Source of the DNA: Bacilli bacterium
GTDB taxonomy: Bacteria > Bacillota_I > Bacilli_A > RFN20 > CAG-826
Assembly (NCBI GenBank): GCA_900767825.1
Contig: CAAGAN010000029.1
Span: 85,100 to 149,099 of the forward strand
DNA: 64,000 nucleotides
Direction of reading: 5' to 3'
Shown: positions 49,042-55,736 of the stretch, one piece after another
Layout: the number at the start of each line of letters is the position of its first letter
Position numbering within the stretch: position 1 is the stretch's first letter
Notes under the pieces: model-generated
Database searches by the model: none
What the model saw: only the letters and a program-made list of their open reading frames with translations
Told to the model about the DNA's origin: nothing
Made by a program: the position numbers and the translations under genes

Positions 49042-51927
49042 ATGGAAGAGACTTTTAATAATGACAAAGCAAAGAAGATCAATATATTTTCTTGGCTGCT
49101 ATGCTTAATATTTGGGATATGCGCCGGTTTATTTTTGACCCCGGTAATCCAATACTCAAACGAAATCGGGAACAGCATTTCTTTTTCTGCGGATCAACTT
49201 GTTTTTTATGAAAACGGAGTTGTAACAAAACAAAACCAATATTCTAAAAACAAAATAGAATATTTGCCCAAGGCTGATCAAATGAAGGTTTCGCTTTGGA
49301 GCGATATCTATGAAAGTTATGTAATTACTGTGAATTTAAACAAAGGGGATGTTAGTTCTGCTAAAGAAGGATTATTAGAATCTTATACTTATGGTGTTCC
49401 TTCTACTGGCGAATATGGTTATTTATGTATCTATGAAACAAACCTAGAGCTATATTTTCAATTATATAGAGGCGATGTTTATAATCAAAAATATGATTAT
49501 GTAAGAGCAGAGAACCAATTGGTCTCTTATGTTGAATCTCCATTTAGTTTAAGGATTAATAAGGATGGCAAAATTGATGTAACAGTCCCTACTAATGATG
49601 GAAAAGAATTCTCCTTTTCAGTCGAAGGAAATCCTTCTTCATATATAGGTAGTTATGAAGTAAAACAAGGGCATGAAATAATTACTCTTGATATAGGTAA
49701 TAAATCATTTCATGTTTCTTCTTCTAACCAATTCCTTTTCTTTATGATGAATACTAGCCAGGCAGGTTTCTTCTTTGCTGGAGGGGCCACTTTATTTATC
49801 CTTATTGTCCAATTAGCCACGATTAAGATGAAGAAAGACTATAAGATTCGTTCTAGATCATTAATTGAAGGATGGGTTGCCTTAGTTTGCTGTTTGCCTT
49901 TATTTGGTTCAGTAGCCGTTGAAGCCATAACATCTAATGGAGATATCTTTACTCCTATTGAAATAGGGATGATTCTAATATTAGCAAGTTCGTTAATTGC
50001 TTTATTTTCTAGCATCGGTTTCTTAATTGTCACCTATATTAATGGCAAACCAATTAAAAAGGCTAGAAAAGCCTACTTAGTTGCCTATAGGGCAGAAAAG
50101 GCTGAAGAAAGACGTATTGAAAACGAAAGGTTAGCTGAAGAAAAGCGTATTGAAAACGAAAGACTAGCCGAAGAAAGACGTATTAAGAATGAGAAATTAG
50201 CCGAAGAGAAACGCATTCAAGATGAAAAGAATAAAGCTGAAAAGGCTAGAATTGCTTTAGAAAAACAAGAGTTAGCGACTGCTAAGGCTGAAGAAAATAA
50301 AAAGATTGCCTTAGAAAATGCAGAAATCAAAAAGCAAAAGGCTATAGACAGGAAGCAAGCTAGAGAAGATAAGTTCATTTGGCGTAGAGCCTTCTATGTG
50401 CTTCCTTTGCTTGCAATCATTATTCATTTCCTATTTGTTAGTAAGCTCCGTCTTTACGGCGATTCTTATGCAATGTTCATGTTCATTTGCTATTTATGCA
50501 TCATTGGAATGGTTGTAGTTTCTATTTTAGGAACAATAAGTTATAAGAAGAAATTAAAGAACTATTTCATTTATTCTATATTTGCTATCGTTTTAGTTGC
50601 TGCTTTTGCTGCTGCTAAATTACTTTATGGCGGTTATACACCGATTTACGGGTCTACAATCATTATTGAATCAATATTAGGAATTTTATTACTTGTAACA
50701 ATTCTTTCTTATATTTTAATTAAGAAGGAAAAGATCAAATCAATTGTTATTTCTTCTACATTGGGTTTATCTTATTTCTCTGCCTTTCTTACGATTTATT
50801 TATCTTATACACTTCCATTTACGGTCGGCGCTTTCGGGGAAATCTATAATCCATATGGAAATTGTTCTCCTATAACTTATATAGTTATCCCGTTAATATG
50901 TTCCCTCTTACTTATTATAGATGCCTACGCGCTTATTAGGCCTTTATCTAAAAATGAAGTCGAGGCTATGGATAAGCAAGAACAAAAGATAAAAGAAGCC
51001 AAAGAAAGAAGAGCAAAATATAAAGAAGAAGCCAAGCAAGAAAGGATTCTTGAAAAGGAATATAACACTCTTAACAAAGAATTTAATGCAGCCATCAAGA
51101 ATAAAAACTATGAAAAGGCTAAAGAATTAGAAGTTAAGATTAAGGCTTATGAAAAAGAACATGGCCTAGGAAAAGCTAGTTATTTTGATGGAGGATTATT
51201 GCAACTTATCGGCTGGAAGATCCTTGGCAATATATTGACTGTTATGAGCTTTGGCATTGCTTATCCTTGGGCAGTTTGCTTTATCAAGAAATGGGAAGCA
51301 AAACATACAGTCATCAATTCTAGACGCCTAATCTTTACCGGTACTGGTGGAGGATTATTTGTTAAATACATCATCTGGTGGCTTTTATCTATTGTTACTT
51401 TTGGAATATATTTATTCTTCCTTCCAATCAAGATGGAGAAGTGGATTGCAAGTCACACATATGATGTACCTCTTGAAATAGTAGAACACGTAGAAAAACT
51501 TAAAGATGAAGTAAATTATGCGGCGACTAAACATGATGCTGCTGAAGCAGAACGTTTATCTAAGGAATTACAAGAATATCAAGCTAGCCATGATATACTT
51601 GGAGAAAGCTATTTCGATGGTAAGTTACTCCAATTAATCGGATGGAATATCCTTACTTTCTTCATGAATGTATTTACTTTAGGAATTGCTGTTCCATTCT
51701 CTATGTGTTTAATGATGAAGTGGAAAATGAAACACCAAGTAATATTGGGAAGGAGGCTTTCATTTAACGGGAATGGCCTCCAATTAATCGGTCGTTATTT
51801 GTTATGGCTATTACTAAGTGTCATCACCTTTGGTATCTATGCTTTCTGGCTTGGAATCAAGCTAAAGAAATGGGAAACCAAACACATCAATTATCAAAAA
51901 AGTGAACCCATTAGTGAAAATAAGTGA
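49042..51927 (+). CDS. Large membrane protein with coiled coils and two DUF898-like repeats
   Basis: 961 residues from the ATG at 49042; the ATG at 49027 overlaps the GGAGGAG Shine-Dalgarno and is rejected. Order: helix (about 10-33), extracytoplasmic beta domain (about 40-230), three helices, cytoplasmic coiled coil (347-448, with four 11-residue repeats of the type RRIENERLAEE), several helices, second coiled coil (about 640-705), then two tandem DUF898/YjgN-like units (about 710-805 and 850-950). These share SYFDG-x-LLQLIGW, a Trp/Lys-rich loop, and LLS-V-TFGIY. The function of DUF898 is unknown. The gene is transcribed away from the LytS-like kinase and is probably its target. Confidence 0.75.
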   Translation: MEETFNNDKAKKINIFSWLLCLIFGICAGLFLTPVIQYSNEIGNSISFSADQLVFYENGVVTKQNQYSKNKIEYLPKADQMKVSLWSDIYESYVITVNLNKGDVSSAKEGLLESYTYGVPSTGEYGYLCIYETNLELYFQLYRGDVYNQKYDYVRAENQLVSYVESPFSLRINKDGKIDVTVPTNDGKEFSFSVEGNPSSYIGSYEVKQGHEIITLDIGNKSFHVSSSNQFLFFMMNTSQAGFFFAGGATLFILIVQLATIKMKKDYKIRSRSLIEGWVALVCCLPLFGSVAVEAITSNGDIFTPIEIGMILILASSLIALFSSIGFLIVTYINGKPIKKARKAYLVAYRAEKAEERRIENERLAEEKRIENERLAEERRIKNEKLAEEKRIQDEKNKAEKARIALEKQELATAKAEENKKIALENAEIKKQKAIDRKQAREDKFIWRRAFYVLPLLAIIIHFLFVSKLRLYGDSYAMFMFICYLCIIGMVVVSILGTISYKKKLKNYFIYSIFAIVLVAAFAAAKLLYGGYTPIYGSTIIIESILGILLLVTILSYILIKKEKIKSIVISSTLGLSYFSAFLTIYLSYTLPFTVGAFGEIYNPYGNCSPITYIVIPLICSLLLIIDAYALIRPLSKNEVEAMDKQEQKIKEAKERRAKYKEEAKQERILEKEYNTLNKEFNAAIKNKNYEKAKELEVKIKAYEKEHGLGKASYFDGGLLQLIGWKILGNILTVMSFGIAYPWAVCFIKKWEAKHTVINSRRLIFTGTGGGLFVKYIIWWLLSIVTFGIYLFFLPIKMEKWIASHTYDVPLEIVEHVEKLKDEVNYAATKHDAAEAERLSKELQEYQASHDILGESYFDGKLLQLIGWNILTFFMNVFTLGIAVPFSMCLMMKWKMKHQVILGRRLSFNGNGLQLIGRYLLWLLLSVITFGIYAFWLGIKLKKWETKHINYQKSEPISENK
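50110..50241 (+). repeat. Four tandem 33-bp coding repeats
   Basis: Four imperfect 33-bp units encode an 11-residue coiled-coil repeat (RRIENERLAEE, KRIENERLAEE, RRIKNEKLAEE, KRIQDEKNKAE). The hendecad period fits a straight coiled coil. Units 1-2 are closest in DNA sequence. Confidence 0.85.
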
Positions 51928-51985
51928 TATTCAATCCTAGATAAATTAATCTCAGTTTTCGTTTTCTTCTTTTTCTTCGCGGTGA

Positions 51986-52025
51986 AATAAGACGGATTGA
52001 TTTTCCACTAATTGTCCGTCTTATT
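51986..52025. terminator. Inverted repeat between convergent genes
   Basis: A perfect 11-bp inverted repeat, AATAAGACGGA (51986-51996) and TCCGTCTTATT (52015-52025), lies between the DUF898 gene and the end of the AAA ATPase gene, covering its last codons. T-runs are weak on both sides. Likely a bidirectional terminator. Confidence 0.6.
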
Positions 52026-53288
52026 AAAAGAGAAGATTAAAGAATCCAAAGATGGAACGCCTCCATATTTCCCTAGCAGATAGTTTTTTTCAAAATCTTC
52101 GTCTGAACGTATTTTTACACCGTTTTCATTAACAAATTCTGCCAAAGAATAAAGAGAAGCTTCTCCTGTGGAACTTTGCTTGTTTACAAAATAAATTTCA
52201 TCCCTACGTAATGTTTTAGAGCGCAAAATCCAAGGTTCGTGGCACGTGAAAACCAGTTGGGCATTGTTTGGGTTTTTCTCTTTACTTATAAATAAAAGAA
52301 GAAGATTTCTTAAAAGCAGTGGATGTAGTCTTGCATTCAAATCATCTATAAAAAGAACTTTTCCAGAAGATATGATTTGACGTAAGTCGTTATATAGAAG
52401 GAACATCTTTTGTGTTCCTGCCGATTCGTCTTCCATTTGGAATTGTATTTCTGAACCATCTTTTTTTGTGTGCGTGGTAAATACTCTATATTTTTTAGAA
52501 CCATCTTGATTGGAAAGCATTTCTTTAATCGTTAGATTTTTAATTGATGGTTCAAACGTTTGCAAAAAGGAAACACAGTCTTTGCGCACGTTTTCGTTTT
52601 CGACGATTCCAGATGGAAGTGTGTGGTCCTTATAGATTATTTCAAACAAATTGGCAAAGTCATTAACTTCTGAAAGCGCAAAGAATTCTAGAATCGAACG
52701 AAATGGTTCTACATTTAATTTAGCCGCCAAAGATAGAACCAAGGTTTGTGATTGTGTTGAGGTTTCTAAAGTGCTTTTTATTGCATTGTTTAACTTTGGA
52801 ACGGAGACTGTAACTTTGTCAACTTCGCGCTTTAGCAATTCTTTTGGCTTTGAATTCTCGTTTTTTGGGAGACGATATAACCATTCAGATTCAATTTTTC
52901 TATTTAAAACTGAAAATCCATATTGATAAGTAATGTCTTTTCCATCTTCTTCCTCTGCAATAACTACTTCAAAAATAGATGGTTTCAAAAGACTTGTATT
53001 ATCGAGTTTAAATGGAATTGACTCAGGGAAAGAAAATTTATCGTCCTTATTTATATTTGGATCAAAATTCATCGAAGCGCAAACCATGTAACGCATATAA
53101 TGGAAAGCTTTATAAACGAATGATTTTCCACTTGCGTTTGCCCCAAAAATAACTCCAACTGGCAAAGCCTTTTTATCTCCTATTTTTCTGATATGTTCTT
53201 TGTATTCCGAATATGAAGTTGCCTCAAGATTTAATGAGGTTCCATCTTTGAAAGGACCGAAATTACTGAAATTGAATTGTAAAAGCAT
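52008..53288 (-). CDS. AAA-type ATPase of the AbiL/RloA-like family (orphan)
   Basis: 426 residues. The opening MLLQFNFSNFGPFKDG, the Walker A GANASGKS (49-56) and the C-terminal KVLFIDDLNARLHPLLLRNL (20 residues) with FTCHEPWILRSK are typical of the OLD/ABC-like ATPases found in abortive-infection systems (AbiLi, RloA and relatives). The usual catalytic Glu after the Walker B Asp is Asp here (IDDLN in place of IDE). No RloB/AbiLii or other effector gene lies next to it, so the toxic partner is either missing or elsewhere. The defence role is inferred from family and from the neighbouring island. Confidence 0.75.
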   Translation of the reverse strand: MLLQFNFSNFGPFKDGTSLNLEATSYSEYKEHIRKIGDKKALPVGVIFGANASGKSFVYKAFHYMRYMVCASMNFDPNINKDDKFSFPESIPFKLDNTSLLKPSIFEVVIAEEEDGKDITYQYGFSVLNRKIESEWLYRLPKNENSKPKELLKREVDKVTVSVPKLNNAIKSTLETSTQSQTLVLSLAAKLNVEPFRSILEFFALSEVNDFANLFEIIYKDHTLPSGIVENENVRKDCVSFLQTFEPSIKNLTIKEMLSNQDGSKKYRVFTTHTKKDGSEIQFQMEDESAGTQKMFLLYNDLRQIISSGKVLFIDDLNARLHPLLLRNLLLLFISKEKNPNNAQLVFTCHEPWILRSKTLRRDEIYFVNKQSSTGEASLYSLAEFVNENGVKIRSDEDFEKNYLLGKYGGVPSLDSLIFSFNKTDN

Positions 53289-53311
53289 ATTTTTTCCTCC
53301 CTTGCATAGGT

Positions 53312-53351
53312 ATTATATCACAAACTATAAAAATTTGAGAAATTTTCTCAA
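53312..53351 (-). promoter_or_regulatory. Promoter of the AAA ATPase gene with palindrome at -35
   Basis: On the minus strand TATAAT (53312-53317) precedes the gene. The perfect palindrome TTGAGAAATTTTCTCAA (53335-53351, odd centre) covers the -35 position, as an operator would. Confidence 0.45.
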
Positions 53352-53437
53352 TAATTAGTTATTTTTATTATAAAAACTAAGAAAATAAGCGAATTTTGTG
53401 AAATTTCAGGGAATTATTAAGGAAGCAACGACATTCA

Positions 53438-54376
53438 TTATTTTAAAACATCTAGACGTTGGTTAATTAGTTCTACAAACTTCTTCTTTTCGTCTTCAAA
53501 TAAATAAGAATTATTAGTCATTTCAATGTACTTTGGCTTTAATGAAACTACTTTATTTATCATTTTTTTAGCGGAAGTTAAGGCTATTCCTATGTTGGAT
53601 GCAAATTCAAAGAAGTCTTTCTTTCTAATGTGCATCTTCTTTCCATTCATTGTTAATGCGAATTCTTCCTTATCCTCTGGTATTATTAAATTAACAGGGA
53701 GTAAATCGTAAGCTCTAGAAAGGACATACCCATCAATTGATTTTATTAATGAGAAGTTTTTTAGATGCATGTCTGAATTACCTGTTACAAAGCAAAATAC
53801 TAGTCGCAAAAATAGCTCTGATAAATCCAAGCCAACTTGGCATGAATATTTATCGATTATTTTAGCTACTTTTTCATAAGAACCTTTGTATTTGTCTTCG
53901 GTTAAACGGAGACTTAACTGGCAAAAGTCCTCCATGGCTATTTTCTCTACTTTGTTATTATCTATTTTCCTATCAATTCTTTTTGTTATGTATGCAAATT
54001 GATCCTTCTCTTTTATTAATGCATGGGGAACAGCATGTATACCGGTAATATCTGCCATAGACATAACTAGTTGTTCTGCTTCTGGCAAATGGGTAAAGTC
54101 ATCTACCTGGGGTTTAAGAATAAATCCAGATGGAAAATCAATTAAAGTTAGGCGTGGTTTGGAATTATCTAAACTTAAGTGTAGGGATAACTTTTTCTGT
54201 ACGCCAGGTATAGTTATTCCGTCTTCAATATTTTGTTTCGCTATTTTTTTGAGGGTTTCTTCATCTATTTCAATTTGGGGAATAGTGGCTCTTCCAAAAA
54301 AGTGCTTAATGCAACTTGCATGCCAACAAGAGGCATTGCTTGGGCTTAGTTCTTTGCCACAACAAAGGCACTTCAT
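53438..54376 (-). CDS. hipT: HipT-like Ser/Thr kinase toxin of a HipBST module
   Basis: 312 residues. It is the HipA kinase body without the N-terminal subdomain, which is a separate gene here. A small Cys-rich N-terminus (C3, C5, C6, C17, C22) looks like a zinc knuckle. The Gly-rich loop reads EDGITIPGVQKKLSL (52-66); E. coli O127 HipT has a Ser-x-Ser autophosphorylation motif at this place, here Thr55-Ile-Pro57. The ATP lysine lies in GFILKPQ, the catalytic Asp202 in GNSDMHLKNF and the metal Asp224 in RAYDLLP, so the kinase should be active. HipT of E. coli phosphorylates tryptophanyl-tRNA synthetase; the target here is unknown. The start overlaps hipS by one base. Confidence 0.85.
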   Translation of the reverse strand: MKCLCCGKELSPSNASCWHASCIKHFFGRATIPQIEIDEETLKKIAKQNIEDGITIPGVQKKLSLHLSLDNSKPRLTLIDFPSGFILKPQVDDFTHLPEAEQLVMSMADITGIHAVPHALIKEKDQFAYITKRIDRKIDNNKVEKIAMEDFCQLSLRLTEDKYKGSYEKVAKIIDKYSCQVGLDLSELFLRLVFCFVTGNSDMHLKNFSLIKSIDGYVLSRAYDLLPVNLIIPEDKEEFALTMNGKKMHIRKKDFFEFASNIGIALTSAKKMINKVVSLKPKYIEMTNNSYLFEDEKKKFVELINQRLDVLK

Positions 54377-54702
54377 TAAACTTTCTCCTTTATAGTTACA
54401 TTCCCGATTGTATCTTTGCAGGCTACAAGCAATAAACCAAAGCGGTCTTTTGGGTTAATTTTCCAATTGCTGCTTACTAGATTTAATAGCCAACCCTCTG
54501 GGATAATTCCATCAAAAAACGGAAATAGTGTCTCTGATTCATATGGTTCTTTTCTTAATGGTAAAGTTAAGGATACCGGTAAGGGGTTTTCTAATGAAAG
54601 ATATGTTTCGTCATAGGAAAATGAATAACCATTGTCGGTTTCTAAAAGCATTCCTGCATAAACATCGTCTACATAGACATGTGCTTTCCTTAGTTCGCTC
54701 AT
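54376..54702 (-). CDS. hipS: HipS-like small antitoxin (HipA N-subdomain)
   Basis: 108 residues that correspond to the N-terminal subdomain of HipA (AHVYVDDVYAGMLLETDNGY, 20 residues; LPVSLTLPLRKEPYES; LFPFFDGIIPEGWLLNL). In the tripartite HipBST systems this small protein, and not HipB, neutralises the kinase. The gene overlaps hipB by 4 bp and hipT by 1 bp, so all three are translationally coupled in the order B-S-T. The length is normal for HipS. Confidence 0.87.
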   Translation of the reverse strand: MSELRKAHVYVDDVYAGMLLETDNGYSFSYDETYLSLENPLPVSLTLPLRKEPYESETLFPFFDGIIPEGWLLNLVSSNWKINPKDRFGLLLVACKDTIGNVTIKEKV

Positions 54703-54905
54703 TGCTTATTTTCCTTTCTAATAGGACCTGCTTCCATCCCAAACATCGCAAGGGCTGCGTTGACTTTATCCATCCTGACTGTGGATTTTCCTTGTTCTAA
54801 ATCACGTATAAAACGAAGACCTAATCCGGATCGCATAGCAAATTCTTCTTGGGTAAGCCCAGCTTCTTTTCTTTTCTTTTTTATAAACGCAGCTATTGGA
54901 TTCAT
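54699..54905 (-). CDS. hipB: HipB-like XRE-family repressor
   Basis: 68 residues, one helix-turn-helix domain (IKKKRKEAGLTQEEFAMRSG, 20 residues; LRFIRDLEQGKSTVRMDKVN). The pattern GLGLRFIRDLEQGK is the usual HipB recognition helix region. It should repress the operon by binding the TATACC palindromes just upstream. An RBS (GAGGT) is present. In HipBST modules HipB also supports the complex but is not the main antitoxin. Confidence 0.9.
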   Translation of the reverse strand: MNPIAAFIKKKRKEAGLTQEEFAMRSGLGLRFIRDLEQGKSTVRMDKVNAALAMFGMEAGPIRKENKQ

Positions 54906-54920
54906 ATTTTTACCTCAATT

Positions 54921-55020
54921 TATACCCGTTAAGATATAAAATCCATATTACTTATACTTATTATACCTTAAAGGGTATATAATACAATCTTTTTAGTGAT
55001 AATATACCCTAAAAGGTATA
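54921..55020 (-). promoter_or_regulatory. hipBST promoter with three TATACC-type operators at 41-bp spacing
   Basis: On the minus strand TTGTAT (54982-54987) and TATAAT (54960-54965) are 16 bp apart. Two 18-bp operators, TATACC-N6-GGTATA, lie at 54962-54979 (between the two boxes) and 55003-55020. A third, degenerate copy (TATACC-N6-GATATA) lies at 54921-54938. The centres are exactly 41 bp apart, about four helical turns. The rest of the gap to 55157 holds no visible gene. Confidence 0.8.
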
Positions 55021-55157
55021 AAAAACTTGCAAAATCAAAAGAGAACAAATTAGCTATCAACTTAAATATCATTATTTTGCATATGTCGCATCGAAGAAAG
55101 ATTTATTGTTTTCTCTTAAAATTTATTAGTTAAACCAAAACGGATTAACATAATAAG

Positions 55158-55616
55158 TTATTTATGTGTTGCCCCTGTTTTCATTTCGTATAAAGAAAGC
55201 AAATATAATGCAGACTGACCATAGAGGCCGGTTTCGTCATCATCTAATAAATCGACTACTTCTGAATTATAGAATTTATCTCTAGCATCTTGTATGCCTG
55301 ACTTATAATTTTCAGCTATCAATTCAATGGTTTGATAAGCAATTATCGTTTTAGAAATGTCGTGTGGGAGAGGCTCTGGACAATCCACGCTATACTTGCT
55401 CCCTGTTCTTTTTGATATGTATTCATTAATCGAATACATAGGCATGCCATGTAGATCTTCGTAATTATCTATTATTTCCTGCAAGATGCCTTTTTTACTC
55501 AGAAGATTATATATAGATTTTGAACTTTCTTTTGTGGCAGAGGCGTATTGCTTGATGCACATAACTAAAAACCTGTTGATATCCATATCGGTTTTGCTGA
55601 TAGATTCTTTTCTCAT
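55158..55616 (-). CDS. DUF3791-domain protein, probable antitoxin-type component
   Basis: 152 residues. Residues about 10-75 match the DUF3791 pattern (DINRFLVMCIKQYASATKES, 20 residues; LLSKKGILQEIIDNYEDLHG; MPMYSINEYI). The remaining 70 residues are helical (IIAYQTIELIAENYKSGIQD; SEVVDLLDDDETGLYGQSAL) and resemble the small second partner often seen beside DUF3791/DUF3990 genes, so this may be a fusion of two short proteins. Genes for DUF3791 usually sit next to a DUF3990 toxin; here that toxin is 3.5 kb away at 59148-59804. The gene has its own promoter region with direct repeats. Confidence 0.7.
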   Translation of the reverse strand: MRKESISKTDMDINRFLVMCIKQYASATKESSKSIYNLLSKKGILQEIIDNYEDLHGMPMYSINEYISKRTGSKYSVDCPEPLPHDISKTIIAYQTIELIAENYKSGIQDARDKFYNSEVVDLLDDDETGLYGQSALYLLSLYEMKTGATHK

Positions 55617-55655
55617 AACGTTATTTTAACAGGTGGCAAACTTACATAAATTAAA

Positions 55656-55685
55656 ATAATACTTTGTAGGTGCTAATAATACTTT
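55656..55685 (-). promoter_or_regulatory. Direct repeats upstream of the DUF3791 gene
   Basis: The 10-mer AAAGTATTAT (minus strand) occurs twice, at 55676-55685 and 55656-55665, exactly 20 bp apart. Two-turn spacing on one helix face suggests an operator. They lie in the 120-bp gap between the helicase and the DUF3791 gene. Confidence 0.45.
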
Positions 55686-55736
55686 AACTCATAGAAAACA
55701 ACTACACGTCCGCAATGGATTTATAAATTATGTTAC

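Noticed and set aside
50110..50241. Regular repeats that might be a CRISPR array
   Set aside because: The 33-bp units are contiguous without spacers, keep the reading frame and encode a hendecad coiled coil.
52008..53288. Septu, PARIS or AbiL two-gene defence system
   Set aside because: Only the ATPase is present. The adjacent genes are a DUF898 protein and HipT, neither of which is a known effector of those systems.
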